Notes: generated by a model not told the origin, from the letters alone. DNA of 64,000 bases from Paraburkholderia guartelaensis (GCF_004353905.1 NZ_SMOD01000002.1:248001-312000), one strand, 5' to 3'; shown: positions 38,170-48,188, numbered from the stretch's first letter. Translations and numbers: made by a program.

Positions 38170-39327
38170 TCAGTGAGCGGCGATGGCTTCCGCGTACACA
38201 CCGGCCACGCGCTTCGCGATCACGGCGTTGTCGAAGTGCTCGCGCGCATACGCCTTGCATGCCTCTTCATCCGGCAGCTTGATGCGGCCCGAGAGCGCGC
38301 CGTCGATGCCATCGGCGATCGCGTTCGCGCCCGTGCTCGGCAGCACGAGATCTTGCGAAAGACCCGCCACCGCCTCCGGCAGACCGCCCACGGGCGTCAC
38401 CAGAACCGGCGTACCCGCGGAAAGCGACTCCACCGTAATCAGGCCGAAGCCCTCCAGCGCAACCGTCGGCACCACGCTCAGCGTAGCCGCGCGATAGAGC
38501 GATGGCAGGTGCGCGTCGGGCACGAAACCGAGCAGCTTCACGTTGTCGGCCAACCCCGCTTCGTCGATACGCTGCTGAAGTTCGGATTCCAGACGGCCGC
38601 GCCCCGCGATCAGCAGGAGCACGTCCGGGTGGCGCTGCTTCACCATCTTGATCGCGTCGATCAGATCTTCGAGGCCCATGCGGCGCACGAGGCGGCGCAC
38701 GGCCAGAATGATCGGGCGGCCTTGCGGCAACTGGAGCTTCAGGCGCGCTTCCGCCGTCGTGCAGGCCGGGTCGAAATGCGCCGTATCCACGCAGCCCGGC
38801 ACGATGCGCACGCGCTCGGGCGAAATCGCGTAGCGGCGCGTGAGAATGTCGCCAAACGCCTTCGACAGCACGATGAGCCGCGAGGATCGCTCGTACACCG
38901 ACTGCTCCAGCGAGTGCTTGATGCGCTGGCTCAGCGTGGCCGCGCCTTCCACGAAGCTTTCGTCGGCCCACGGTCCCTGGAAGTGCGAAACCTGCGGAAT
39001 GCCGCGCGTGACGTCGAGCCCGGGGAAGGTGTAGAGCGCGAAGTGCGAGGAAATCACGTCGGGACGGTGGCGGCGAATCTCGCTGCGCAGCGCACGGCGC
39101 GCGTCCATGAGGCGAAACGGCAGCGAGCGCGAAGCGGAGCCGAAGCCGTGAATCGCGCCGCCGCTATCCTGGGCCACCTTGGGCGAGCCGGCCACGACGC
39201 CGCGCACGCGCACGCCCGCACCGGGCAGCGCGCCGACGAGCGAGTAGTACATGCGATCGAGGCCGCCTGCGCGCTCGGGAAACCAGTGCATGCCGATCTG
39301 CAGCGATTGAATGGATTGTGTGGTCAT
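38170..39327 (-). CDS. bceK: GT4-family glycosyltransferase (BceK)
   Basis: A 385-residue GT-B glycosyltransferase. The N-terminal IGMHWFPERAGGLDRMYYSL contains the acceptor-side glycine loop, and the C-terminal VVPTVALEGFGLITVESLSAGTPV holds the E-x7-E nucleotide-sugar motif. The region ILAVRRLVRRMGLEDLIDA is the usual start of the second domain. AAGGA precedes the ATG. It is the last gene of the bceB-bceK transcription unit and likely adds one sugar to the growing lipid-linked unit. Sugar specificity cannot be read. Confidence 0.88.
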   Translation of the reverse strand: MTTQSIQSLQIGMHWFPERAGGLDRMYYSLVGALPGAGVRVRGVVAGSPKVAQDSGGAIHGFGSASRSLPFRLMDARRALRSEIRRHRPDVISSHFALYTFPGLDVTRGIPQVSHFQGPWADESFVEGAATLSQRIKHSLEQSVYERSSRLIVLSKAFGDILTRRYAISPERVRIVPGCVDTAHFDPACTTAEARLKLQLPQGRPIILAVRRLVRRMGLEDLIDAIKMVKQRHPDVLLLIAGRGRLESELQQRIDEAGLADNVKLLGFVPDAHLPSLYRAATLSVVPTVALEGFGLITVESLSAGTPVLVTPVGGLPEAVAGLSQDLVLPSTGANAIADGIDGALSGRIKLPDEEACKAYAREHFDNAVIAKRVAGVYAEAIAAH

Positions 39328-39358
39328 CGCGTGTCCTTATTCTGCATGTATGCGGTTA

Positions 39359-40579
39359 TCAGGGGGTTTCTGCGCGCTGGAGCGATTGACCGCCCGGCAG
39401 CGTCGCAGCGGCGAACGCGGGTTCTTCGCGGCGCACGGCCGCGCTCGCGTCGCCGGCCAGTTGCCGGTAGAGCGCGATGTACTGCGCGGCCATGCGCGCC
39501 CAGCCGAACTGCGTGGCCAGTTCCGCCGCGGCCTCGCCCATCGCGAGGCGGCGCGGCGTGTCGCTGGCGAGCGTCTTCACGGCGTTGGCGAGCGCCGGCA
39601 CGTCGTCGGGGTCTTCGAGCACGATGCCGCAATCGGGCGTGATGATTTCCGCGCCGCCTGCCGTGCGCGCGGTGACGACGGGCAAGCCCGCGGCCATCGC
39701 TTCGAGCAGCGAAAGACTCATTGCTTCGTAGCGCGAAGGAAATACGTAGGTATCGACAGAGCGCATGAGCGTGGGCATCTCGCGCACGAGGCCGAGAAAA
39801 TGCACCCGCGATTCGATGCCCAGCTCGCGTGCGAGTTCGGGATACGGGCTGCCCGGCAGGTAGCCCGCCACGGCCAGATGCACGTTTTCGGGCATCTGCT
39901 TCATGGCGTGCAGCACCGTGCCGAGGTTCTTGCGCGGCGTGCGCAGATCGCCCACGAAGAGCAGCAGGAACGCGTCCGCGGGCAGCGAGAACTTCGCGCG
40001 GTCTGCGCTCGCGGCCGAGAAGCCGCGCGTGTCCACGCCGTTGTAGATCACGTCGAGCCGCTCCACGGGGTTGCCGCCCGACGCGCGAATTTCGTCGGCG
40101 ACCTTGCGCGAAACGGCCGCGATCACGCGCGAGCGCCGGTACGCCCAGCGCTCGAGCACCGCATTGGCGCGCGTGTAGACGAACTGATACGCGGACCACA
40201 CGCCGCGCGTGAGACCGAACGGGTAGTACTTGCTGCGCGCCCAGCCGCCGTGCACGAAGTGCGCGGTGTTGACGTCGGCGTGCGCCCAGGTGATGAAGCC
40301 GTTCACATGAAGCACATCGTAAGCGCGCCGGTTGCGGCGCAGCCACAGCGCGCTCTTCACCGCGAATACCTGCTGGCGCAGCAGGTTGGTGGGCCAGGCG
40401 CGCGAAGGTTGCACATTCACCCATTTCACCTTGGGGTGGGCAAGCAGCTCGGGCGCGACATGCGAGGCGACCAGCGTCACCTCGAACCCCTCGTCGAGCG
40501 CGGCGCGCGCGATTTCATGATTGACGCGGCCCTGGCCGTCATTGTGGCGCACGACATGCGTGACGATTGCGACTCTCAA
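39359..40579 (-). CDS. bceJ: GT4-family glycosyltransferase (BceJ), TTG start
   Basis: A 406-residue GT-B glycosyltransferase starting MRVAIVTHVVRHNDGQGRVN and carrying VFPSRYEAMSLSLLEAMAAGLPVV in the donor domain. I place the start at the TTG at 40579: it overlaps the bceI stop by three bases (TTGA), has GGAGG upstream, and gives the standard beta-strand at the very N-terminus. Starts further upstream would lie within bceI and add non-homologous residues. Sugar unknown. Confidence 0.87.
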   Translation of the reverse strand: MRVAIVTHVVRHNDGQGRVNHEIARAALDEGFEVTLVASHVAPELLAHPKVKWVNVQPSRAWPTNLLRQQVFAVKSALWLRRNRRAYDVLHVNGFITWAHADVNTAHFVHGGWARSKYYPFGLTRGVWSAYQFVYTRANAVLERWAYRRSRVIAAVSRKVADEIRASGGNPVERLDVIYNGVDTRGFSAASADRAKFSLPADAFLLLFVGDLRTPRKNLGTVLHAMKQMPENVHLAVAGYLPGSPYPELARELGIESRVHFLGLVREMPTLMRSVDTYVFPSRYEAMSLSLLEAMAAGLPVVTARTAGGAEIITPDCGIVLEDPDDVPALANAVKTLASDTPRRLAMGEAAAELATQFGWARMAAQYIALYRQLAGDASAAVRREEPAFAAATLPGGQSLQRAETP

Positions 40580-42057
40580 TCGGAGACCTCCGTGGTAGGG
40601 GCATGGCGTTGCAGCTTCGCCCAATGCCCCGCGCTGAGAATGGAAAACACGCTAGAAAAGAGCAGCAGGCCGCCGGTGCCGACGAGCGAGTTGGTGAACA
40701 CGAGCATGGCGAAGATCGATATTGCGAGGCTCAGGCACGCGCACACGTAGCGGTCCTCGGGAAAACGCATCGACACGCGCACCGCGCGCACGAGCAGCCA
40801 CAGCACGCCCGACATGTAGAGCAGCGTGCCGGGCCAGCCGAGCACGAACGGAATGTTCATCACGCCGCTGTCGAAGCTGCCGTACTGGCCGAGCTGGCCG
40901 TTGTTGCTCGAGAGCTTGGTCGATGCGCCGGTGGCGCCGAGGCCCTCGCCCGTCACGTCGGTGAAGGCCTTTTTCGCGAAGTCGGCATAGAACTGGTTAC
41001 GCGCCTCGTAGCTCTGGTCGTCCTTCAGGTTCACGAGCGTATTCAGACGCTGCTGCATGCGGTCCGCCACGGGACCGAACGTGAGCAGCGGCACACATAC
41101 GCCCGCCAGCACGACCGCGCTGACGATGATGCGAATGCGCACCTTGTTGCTCGACTTCATCAGCTGGATCACCATGGCGATCGCCCAGCCGCCCCAGGTG
41201 GAGCGCACGAGCGAGAGCGCGAACGAGAAGAACCCGAACGCCGCCGCGATCCAGCGCACACGATGCTTCGCGGCCATCACGAACACCATCGCGCCCATCA
41301 TCGCGAATGCGAACGGGCCCGACGAGTTCATCGTGCTGAACACACGCACGCCGAGCGGCACAGGGTCGCCCTGCGAGTTCATGTCCGAGCCGATCATCCA
41401 CATCGCATCCCACGGCGGCATGATGAAGAACTGCACGAGACCGTACGCGCCCATCACGAGCATGCCGTAGATGAAGGTATTGATGATGGTCTTGCTGCAC
41501 TCGGGATACTGGCGCGTGAGCACCATGATGTGAAAGCCGATCAGGAACGGATAGATCCAGTTGGCAAGGTCATAAACAGCCGCGGCCGGGCCGCTCCCCA
41601 CCACGCCCACCACGAACCCATAGCCGATGCCGAGCAGCGCGAGCAGGAGCGGCAGACCGCGCCGCTGCCCGAGGATCGGGTAGTAGCGCAGCAGCGAAAT
41701 GCCACTGATCATCGTGACGGCGAGCGGCGCGACCTGAATGAGGCTGGTGGGCGTGAAGCCGCCCTTGCCGTAGTCGGCGAGACGCCGCACTTCGGGGCTC
41801 AGGAACCACAGCCACCACATGAAGCCGATATAGCGCACCGGGTTCACGAAGTAGAGCCAGAATCCCACCGCGATCGAGAGCACGGGAAACGCCAGCGTGA
41901 GCACGGTGCCCTGGTGCGCGCCGATCAGGAGCACCGTGAATACCCACAAGGCGAGCGGCGGCAGCGTATCGCGGCCGAGCAGGCTGCGCAGGCCGCCGCG
42001 GCGGCGGCCTTGCTGGCTCGCCGGCGCGGGTGCGGGGATAGCGGTCGTGACGTCCAT
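40576..42057 (-). CDS. bceI: Polysaccharide polymerase, Wzy type (BceI)
   Basis: A 493-residue membrane protein with 11-12 hydrophobic segments and a large periplasmic loop (from about GPVADRMQQRLNTLVNLKDD to NNGQLGQYGSFDSGVMN), as in Wzy/O-antigen ligase-like proteins. It would polymerise repeat units in the periplasm. The ATG at 42057 has GGGA seven bases upstream; a GTG at 42063 overlapping the bceH stop (GTGA) is the alternative. Identity rests on topology and locus position because polymerases share little sequence. Confidence 0.82.
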   Translation of the reverse strand: MDVTTAIPAPAPASQQGRRRGGLRSLLGRDTLPPLALWVFTVLLIGAHQGTVLTLAFPVLSIAVGFWLYFVNPVRYIGFMWWLWFLSPEVRRLADYGKGGFTPTSLIQVAPLAVTMISGISLLRYYPILGQRRGLPLLLALLGIGYGFVVGVVGSGPAAAVYDLANWIYPFLIGFHIMVLTRQYPECSKTIINTFIYGMLVMGAYGLVQFFIMPPWDAMWMIGSDMNSQGDPVPLGVRVFSTMNSSGPFAFAMMGAMVFVMAAKHRVRWIAAAFGFFSFALSLVRSTWGGWAIAMVIQLMKSSNKVRIRIIVSAVVLAGVCVPLLTFGPVADRMQQRLNTLVNLKDDQSYEARNQFYADFAKKAFTDVTGEGLGATGASTKLSSNNGQLGQYGSFDSGVMNIPFVLGWPGTLLYMSGVLWLLVRAVRVSMRFPEDRYVCACLSLAISIFAMLVFTNSLVGTGGLLLFSSVFSILSAGHWAKLQRHAPTTEVSD

Positions 42058-42059
42058 GA

Positions 42060-43205
42060 TCACATCCCGCGCGCAGCGACGCCCCGGCCTTGGGGTTCGC
42101 TCGTGATCGACTCGCCGTTGAGCGCGTCGCGCTCGTGCAGCATCTCGCGCGTGAGCTGCGCGTGCTGCCGTGCGAAGTGCTCAGTCGTGAGGTCGCGCGT
42201 GTGCAGCTGCTCGCAAGCTTCACGCGCCTGGGCGAGCGCCCGCGCCGGGTCGGCCACGAGCGCATTCGCCGCGTCGCGCAGCTGCTGGGCGTTGAACGGC
42301 TCGACGTACGAGGCGGCCTTGTCGTCGAAGTAGTCTTCGAGCGCGCCCACTTTCGTCGCGATCATCGGCTTGCCGAGCGCCGCGGCTTCCAGCATCACCG
42401 TGATGCCCGAGGCGTGCGTGTTGGGACGCAGCGGCACGACGATGATGTCCGCCCAGTCATACAGCGCATGCTGTTGCTTGATGCCGGAAACGCGCACGAT
42501 TTCGACGTTGTCCGCGCGCGCCGATGCCGGCATGCGCCGACGCGTGGCAATCCGCACCTGGTAGCGCGAATCGTTGCCGAGCGCGCTGACGAGCGTGGTC
42601 CAGTCGCGGTCGCGGTCGTTGCCGATCGCGGCCACGCGCACGGGCGTATGCGGCGTCCATTCCGAAGGCGGACGCAGCGGAAAATCGTTGGTATTGAGCC
42701 CGTAGAGCACGTGGCGCGCCTCGCGCCCGAAATACTCGCCGCACAGCGCGGCATTCTCGCTCGCGAGCGTGGTGAGCAGATCGGCGCGCTTGAGCAGCCG
42801 CTTGTAGATCGCACGGCGCAGCGCGCCGTAGCCCGGCCAGCGGTCGAGCAGCCACACGCTTTGCGCCAGTAGCAGCGGGCGCGCGCCGCCCTTCTTCGCG
42901 GTCATCAGCAGCACCAGCGCCACGGCCAGATGCTCCTGCTCGGTATGCGTCCAGATGACGTCCGATTGCAGAATGGCGCGGCGATTACGCCAGGCGTGAA
43001 TGAAGTCGAAACCGGCCGCGGCCTTCAGCGCGCGCCGCATGAAGCGCATGGGCGTGCTTTCGCTCGCGTCCTGCGCGTAATTGAGGGCGAATTCCGCAGA
43101 TTCCGCGTGATGGTAGCCGTACAGGCTGCCGATGTTCTCGCCTTTGCGATAGCGGCGCGGATCGGCGCCATAGAAAAGGTGGACGTGGACTTGCGTACCG
43201 CTCAT
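42060..43205 (-). CDS. bceH: GT-B glycosyltransferase (BceH)
   Basis: A 381-residue glycosyltransferase. The N-terminal region (VHVHLFYGADPRRYRKGENI) is less standard, but the donor domain has DIIVVPLRPNTHASGITVMLEAAALGKPMIATKVG, a clear GT4-like E-x7-E region. The ATG at 43205 has GGAGG seven bases ahead, and a longer upstream frame is rejected for lack of such a site. 34 bp separate it from bceG. It contributes one sugar of the repeat. Confidence 0.86.
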   Translation of the reverse strand: MSGTQVHVHLFYGADPRRYRKGENIGSLYGYHHAESAEFALNYAQDASESTPMRFMRRALKAAAGFDFIHAWRNRRAILQSDVIWTHTEQEHLAVALVLLMTAKKGGARPLLLAQSVWLLDRWPGYGALRRAIYKRLLKRADLLTTLASENAALCGEYFGREARHVLYGLNTNDFPLRPPSEWTPHTPVRVAAIGNDRDRDWTTLVSALGNDSRYQVRIATRRRMPASARADNVEIVRVSGIKQQHALYDWADIIVVPLRPNTHASGITVMLEAAALGKPMIATKVGALEDYFDDKAASYVEPFNAQQLRDAANALVADPARALAQAREACEQLHTRDLTTEHFARQHAQLTREMLHERDALNGESITSEPQGRGVAARGM

Positions 43206-43239
43206 TCGGGGTCCTCCGTGTAGTCGTTGGCCGCGCCGC

Positions 43240-44166
43240 TCAAACGTGCGCGCGGCGCGCCTCTCGTGCACCGCCGCGCACCGCGCGCCAGCGTGCGAAC
43301 GCCGCGCCCGCGGAATCGCCGCGCACGGCGCTCAGGCCCGTGTGCACGAGGCCCGGATACACGCGCGTGCCGACGAGCGCGTACCACCACCAGGCGGTTT
43401 CGCGGCGCAGCGGCGTGAGATGGCCGAGCAGGATCAGATGCAGGTTGTAGGCGGCGTTGCGGATCGAGGCGAGCGTCTGCGCGTTGCGCGGGTCTTCGCC
43501 CGGGCGCGGCGCGGGGTAATGGTCGACGGCCACGAGCGGGTCGTACACGAGCTTCCAGCCCGAGCGCTTCACGCTCATGCTGAACGCCATGTCGTTATGC
43601 GTTTGCGCGCCGGTACCGCGCAGGCGGCGGTCGAAGCGCAGGTCGCCGATCGCCGCGCGCCGATAGCTCATGTTCGCGCCCTTGAGCAGATCGACTTCGC
43701 GCGCGCCGCCCGCGCCCAGATGATGGTTGCCGATGATGCGGCCCGAGGGCTGCAGCTTGCCCACGAGCGTGCGCTCGCCGTCGATCATGCGGCCGCCTTC
43801 GTGCACCCAGTCGCGCCCGCCCAGCGCGCCGAGCTTCGGGTCGGCCTCGAAGGCCGCCGCGATGCGCGCGACCCAATCGGCGCGCGGCGCGGCGTCGTCG
43901 TCGGTAATGGCGATCACGTCGCCCGTCGCGGCATCGATGCCGCGATTGAGCGCCGCCACCTGCCCCGGTTCCTCGACGATGGCCACTTCCACGTTCAGCA
44001 CGCGGGGCGTGACGTGTTCGGCGAGGCACGCGTGCGTCGCCTCGTCGTCGGCGCGCGCCACCACGACGATCTCGTCAGGCGCGCGCTGCTGGCGCAGCAG
44101 CGCCGAAAGACAGCGCGACAGATCGTCAGGACGCCGATAGGTCGGCACGAGCACGGTCACTTTCAT
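43240..44166 (-). CDS. bceG: GT2-family glycosyltransferase (BceG)
   Basis: A 308-residue GT-A enzyme of family 2. VTVLVPTYRRPDDLSRCLSAL is the N-terminal nucleotide-binding strand and IAITDDDAAPRADWV (near residue 90) contains the DxD-type metal site. LLKGANMSYRR and a further D-rich acceptor region follow. AGGAG precedes the ATG. It is the only GT-A-type transferase among the polymer glycosyltransferases here, the others being GT-B. Confidence 0.9.
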   Translation of the reverse strand: MKVTVLVPTYRRPDDLSRCLSALLRQQRAPDEIVVVARADDEATHACLAEHVTPRVLNVEVAIVEEPGQVAALNRGIDAATGDVIAITDDDAAPRADWVARIAAAFEADPKLGALGGRDWVHEGGRMIDGERTLVGKLQPSGRIIGNHHLGAGGAREVDLLKGANMSYRRAAIGDLRFDRRLRGTGAQTHNDMAFSMSVKRSGWKLVYDPLVAVDHYPAPRPGEDPRNAQTLASIRNAAYNLHLILLGHLTPLRRETAWWWYALVGTRVYPGLVHTGLSAVRGDSAGAAFARWRAVRGGAREARRAHV

Positions 44167-44206
44167 CGCGAGTTCTCCTTTGCTGTGCTTGATGGGGCCG
44201 TTTGCG

Positions 44207-46450
44207 TCATGCGCTCAGGTACTCGCGCACGTTCGCGTAGCCATAGGCGTAGTTGCCGCGCGTGTTCGCCGGCACGCCGTTGAACACCCCACCCTGCACA
44301 CGCACACCGGCGTTGCGCAGTCGCTTGAGCGCCTCGGCGATTTCGCCTTCGGTGTGCATGCCCGAACGCAGCACGAGGAACGTCGAGCCCGCATGGCCGC
44401 CGATGATGGCGGCGTCGGTCACGGCGAGCACCGGCGGCGTGTCGATGAGCAGCACGTCGTAGCGGTTCGACAGGCCTTCGAGGTACTGGCCCAGACGCGG
44501 CGACATCAGCAGCTCGGAAGGATTGGGCGGACGACGGCCGCACGACATGAAGTGCAGGTTGTCCACTTCGGTCGCGCGAATCGCCTCGTCCAGCGAAATC
44601 TGCCCCGAGAGCAGCTCGGAAAAGCCGTTTTCCTGCGGGCCGCCCAGATGGCGTTCGAGCGCGCCACGGCGCATGTCGCCGTCGATCATCAGCACGCGCT
44701 TGCCCGAATGGGCGAGCAGCACGGCAAGGTTCGCGGTGAGGAAGCTCTTGCCGACGCCCGGCACCGAACCCGTCAGCATGACGACGCGATTGCGCGCGTC
44801 CATCACGCTGAACTGCAGCGAGGTGCGCAGGCTACGCAGGCTTTCGACCGTGAGGTCCTTCGGGCGCGAGTTCGCGAGCACTTCACGCAGACGCGTACCG
44901 CCGCGCACCGGGGCGCGCTTTTCGAGCGCCAGCTGCTCCGGCGAAAGCGGCACGAGGCCGTACACCGGCAGCTGGAACGAGCGCTCGATCTGGTCCGGAT
45001 CGACGATGCCCTTGAACATGTTGCGGCGCATGAGCACAAAGCCCGTGCCGAGAATGATGCCGAGCAGCGACGCCGCCGAGATGATCAGCAGCTTCTTGGG
45101 CTTCGACGGGTTGCCGGGGCGCAGGGCCGGATCGACGATATGCACGTTGCCGCCCGTGCCCACGCGCTGCACCGAAAGCTCCTGAATGCGGTTGAGCAGC
45201 AGCACGTAGATGTCCTCGGCCACCTTCGCGTCGCGCTGCAGCTGCACGGCCTTCACTTCCGTGGCCGGCAGGTCGCGGAACTTCGTGTCGTACTTCGCGC
45301 GCTCGCCCTGCAGTTGCGCGAGCTGCTGGCGCGCCGCGATCAGCACCGGGTGCTGGTCGCCGAAGCGCTGCTGGAGCGAGGCGATCTGCAGTTGCAGCGC
45401 CGAGATTTGCTGCTCGTACTGCACGCTGCCGTCGAGATAGATCTTCGCTTCGTCGCTCGCGTTGATCGAACCCGACTTGCTCTGGTAAGCCGTGAGCGCC
45501 GCTTCGGCGTTCTCGAGGTCCGACTTCAGGCGCGGCTGTTCGCTGCGCAGGAAGTCGAGCATCTTGCTCGCGTCGGCTTGCTTCGTCGCCACGTGTTCGC
45601 GCAGGTACGACTGCGCCACCGCGTTCGCGATCGCAGCCGCGTGCTCGGGGTCGTTGTCTTCGAGTGAGATGTCGATAATGCCCGTCTGCTTGCCCTGCTC
45701 CTGCACCTGGATCGCGTTCTGGAAACCGCTGATCGCGTCGAGGTCGTTCAGGCGCACGACCTTGAAGCGGGTGCCCGGACGCGCAACGAGCTTGTTCACG
45801 AGCAGCTTCACGCCGCCGCCCTGCTCGACCTGGCCGACGGTGCCTTCGAGCAGGCGCGCGCCGTCCGGCGTCGAAACCACGTAACGGTCGTTGTCGAGCG
45901 CGGTGAGCGTCAGCTTCTTGCCTTCGAGCTCGGGCGTAACCTCGATCGAGTCGATGTTGATGACTTCGCCGCCCCACGCGAAGTTGCTGAGCCAGTTGCT
46001 CAAGCCGAACCACGGACGCGCGGGCGTGCCCGGCGTCGCAAGACGCGCGGACAGGCTGCCGATCAGGGGCAGCATGACCGGCGTGACGGTGGTGTTCAGC
46101 TTGAACTGCTTCACCACCGGCTCGACCACGCTGCGGCTCTTGATCATCTGGATTTCGGCGTCGGTGGGCAGACTGCCCGTCGACGATCCAGAGCTGATGT
46201 TCGCGCCGGTTTGCGTTTGCGTGAGAGCCTGCGACGTGTAGTCGGAAGGCTCCACGCGAACCTGGGTGTCGGCCGTATAGACCGGCTTGGCGATGAAGCA
46301 GTAGAACACGGCCATGGCGATCACCGCCGCCGCGATCGCGATGAGCCAGCCGATGTCGTCGATGATGACGCGCAGCAACTGGCCGAGGACGACGTCCTCT
46401 TCCTCGGTGCGGGCCGCCGGGGCCGCCTGGCTATTGGCTTGTATGGTCAC
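44207..46450 (-). CDS. bceF: Bacterial tyrosine autokinase and chain-length regulator, Wzc type (BceF)
   Basis: A 747-residue inner-membrane protein controlling polymer length and export. A Wzz-like N-terminal region with one membrane helix (about 30-55), a long periplasmic coiled coil and a second helix (about 455-475) precede the cytoplasmic BY-kinase. Walker A GSVPGVGKSFLTANLA and Walker A' VLMIDGDMRRG are intact, with VLLIDTPP as Walker B. The tail carries the tyrosine cluster Tyr734, 736, 738 and 744. The start is GTG at 46450 with GGGA upstream. The phosphatase for its tail is bceD, two genes upstream. Confidence 0.95.
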   Translation of the reverse strand: MTIQANSQAAPAARTEEEDVVLGQLLRVIIDDIGWLIAIAAAVIAMAVFYCFIAKPVYTADTQVRVEPSDYTSQALTQTQTGANISSGSSTGSLPTDAEIQMIKSRSVVEPVVKQFKLNTTVTPVMLPLIGSLSARLATPGTPARPWFGLSNWLSNFAWGGEVINIDSIEVTPELEGKKLTLTALDNDRYVVSTPDGARLLEGTVGQVEQGGGVKLLVNKLVARPGTRFKVVRLNDLDAISGFQNAIQVQEQGKQTGIIDISLEDNDPEHAAAIANAVAQSYLREHVATKQADASKMLDFLRSEQPRLKSDLENAEAALTAYQSKSGSINASDEAKIYLDGSVQYEQQISALQLQIASLQQRFGDQHPVLIAARQQLAQLQGERAKYDTKFRDLPATEVKAVQLQRDAKVAEDIYVLLLNRIQELSVQRVGTGGNVHIVDPALRPGNPSKPKKLLIISAASLLGIILGTGFVLMRRNMFKGIVDPDQIERSFQLPVYGLVPLSPEQLALEKRAPVRGGTRLREVLANSRPKDLTVESLRSLRTSLQFSVMDARNRVVMLTGSVPGVGKSFLTANLAVLLAHSGKRVLMIDGDMRRGALERHLGGPQENGFSELLSGQISLDEAIRATEVDNLHFMSCGRRPPNPSELLMSPRLGQYLEGLSNRYDVLLIDTPPVLAVTDAAIIGGHAGSTFLVLRSGMHTEGEIAEALKRLRNAGVRVQGGVFNGVPANTRGNYAYGYANVREYLSA

Positions 46451-46513
46451 GATTCAATCCCGTTGTTTAGGTGTTGCTCCTGCATCCTCTTTCGAAGCTC
46501 TTCGATCACGCTT

Positions 46514-47689
46514 TTACTTCGCGATCTGCTTCAGATAGAAGACGGTCTGGATGGTCGGCAGCACCTGCTGCAACACACGGTTGAAGGTCGTCGAAGCGGC
46601 CGTGCCCACGTACACCACATCCAGCGGCTTGAGCTGGAACTGCGACGAAAGCATGATCGCGTCGGGCTTGGTCATGTCGAGACGGTAGATCTCGGGCTGC
46701 GTTGGGTTGTCCTTCATGCCGCGCATCACGAAGATCTGGCGCGGGTTCGCGTCGGTATCGAGAATGCCGCCCGCCTGGGTGAGCGCGTCGGCGATCGTGA
46801 GGTCGCCGCGAATCAGGTTCGTCTGCAGCGGCGTCTTCACTTCGCCCATCACGAAAATTCTGCTATCCGAACGATCCGGAATATTGATGACGTCGCCGTC
46901 CTGCAGCAGCACGTTCTGAGTCGAATCGCCGCCGTCGAGCATGCGGTTCGCATCGAGGATGTACAGCTTGCCGTTGCGCGTGAGGCGCACGCGGTTGATG
47001 TCGGCGTTGTCGGTCGTGCCACCCGAGCGCGTGATGGCGTCCACCAGCGTGAGCGGCACGTCGCTCATCGAGAGCGGGCCCGGCGTCTTCACGTCGCCCG
47101 TGATCTGCACCTTCTGGCTGCGGTACGCGAGCACGCGCACGTCCACCTGCGGGTTCTTCACATAGGGGCCGAGGCCGGACGCGAGCTGGTCGCGGATCTG
47201 GCCGGGCGTCTTGCCCGCGGCCATGATGCGGCCCACGAACGGGAAGAAGATCGTGCCGTCCTTCGCCACGGTCTGTCCGTACGGGTCGGCCTGGCCCGGC
47301 AGCGCGTTGGTATAGGGCTGCGTGAGCGCCTGACCCACCGTCTGCGTCGTGTTGCCGCCCGTGGAGAACGTCGAGCCCTGCGGCGTCGACAGCTCGGGGT
47401 GATCGAACACGGTCACGCCAAGAATGTCCTGCGGCGCGATGTGATACGTGTAGTCGGCAGCGCTCGAGAACTTCGAGGGCGGCAGCGGCGCCTTCGGCTG
47501 GGCTGCGGCCGCTTGCGCCTGCTGCAGCACGACTTGCTGCGTGATGAGCGTCACGTTGAATTGCTGCTGCGGCTGGTTGTTCGGCTGTTCTTTCAGGCTC
47601 GACGTGTCGAGATAATTGCCGGGCGCCGTCGCGCACGCGGAAACGAAGACGCTCAACGCGACCACCGCCGTCAGTTTCAGTTTTGTCAT
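46514..47689 (-). CDS. bceE: Outer-membrane polysaccharide export lipoprotein, Wza type (BceE)
   Basis: A 391-residue outer-membrane lipoprotein forming the export channel. The start MTKLKLTAVVALSVFVSAC gives a lipoprotein signal with the lipobox VSAC, and overlaps the bceD stop by four bases. The polysaccharide export motif YHIAPQDILGVTVFDHPELS (about residue 80) and SLBB-like domains (VQITGDVKTPGPL, IFVMGEVKTPLQTNL) follow. Starts 6 and 21 bases earlier exist but spoil the signal peptide. Confidence 0.94.
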   Translation of the reverse strand: MTKLKLTAVVALSVFVSACATAPGNYLDTSSLKEQPNNQPQQQFNVTLITQQVVLQQAQAAAAQPKAPLPPSKFSSAADYTYHIAPQDILGVTVFDHPELSTPQGSTFSTGGNTTQTVGQALTQPYTNALPGQADPYGQTVAKDGTIFFPFVGRIMAAGKTPGQIRDQLASGLGPYVKNPQVDVRVLAYRSQKVQITGDVKTPGPLSMSDVPLTLVDAITRSGGTTDNADINRVRLTRNGKLYILDANRMLDGGDSTQNVLLQDGDVINIPDRSDSRIFVMGEVKTPLQTNLIRGDLTIADALTQAGGILDTDANPRQIFVMRGMKDNPTQPEIYRLDMTKPDAIMLSSQFQLKPLDVVYVGTAASTTFNRVLQQVLPTIQTVFYLKQIAK

Positions 47690-48135
47690 TGGCATATTCG
47701 GCTCAACCATCCCTTAACCATACGATCCATCAATTCAAGACTCTGGCGATACGCGGACTCATGGAGTCCATGCGGATCGCTGACATCAGAGTTCTCCCAA
47801 TTACCGAGCGCGTACACCTTGCCGCGCGCGGTGGGTTCAATGCGCTCGACCGCGGCGACCTGGCGGCGCTCGGTCACGAGCACGAGGTCTGCGGAGCGCA
47901 CGAGGCGGCTGGTGAGGCGGCGCGACTGATGCCCGCCCACCTTCACGCCGCGCTCGGCAAGGAGCCACTGCATCACGGGGTCCATGTCGTCGCCGTCGCG
48001 CGCACGCAGGCCCGCCGATTGAAACGATTCCGGCCGTGAGCCTGTCTGTTCGCTCAGACGCTCGCGAAAGAGCTGCTCCGCCGCCGGCGAGCGGCAGACG
48101 TTGGCGTGGCAGACGATGAGCACGTTCTTGATCAT
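47686..48135 (-). CDS. bceD: Low-molecular-weight protein tyrosine phosphatase, Wzb type (BceD)
   Basis: A 149-residue phosphatase that removes phosphate from the BceF tyrosine tail. The P-loop Cys9-x5-Arg15 is in VLIVCHANVCRSPAAE and the general acid Asp in NSDVSDPHGLHES. Length is typical. GGGAG lies ten bases before the ATG. It is coupled to bceE by a four-base overlap. Confidence 0.95.
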   Translation of the reverse strand: MIKNVLIVCHANVCRSPAAEQLFRERLSEQTGSRPESFQSAGLRARDGDDMDPVMQWLLAERGVKVGGHQSRRLTSRLVRSADLVLVTERRQVAAVERIEPTARGKVYALGNWENSDVSDPHGLHESAYRQSLELMDRMVKGWLSRICQ

Positions 48136-48188
48136 GATCGCGTGACTCCCTTCCTTTACATGACGCTATGCACGAAGCCCGGCACCGC

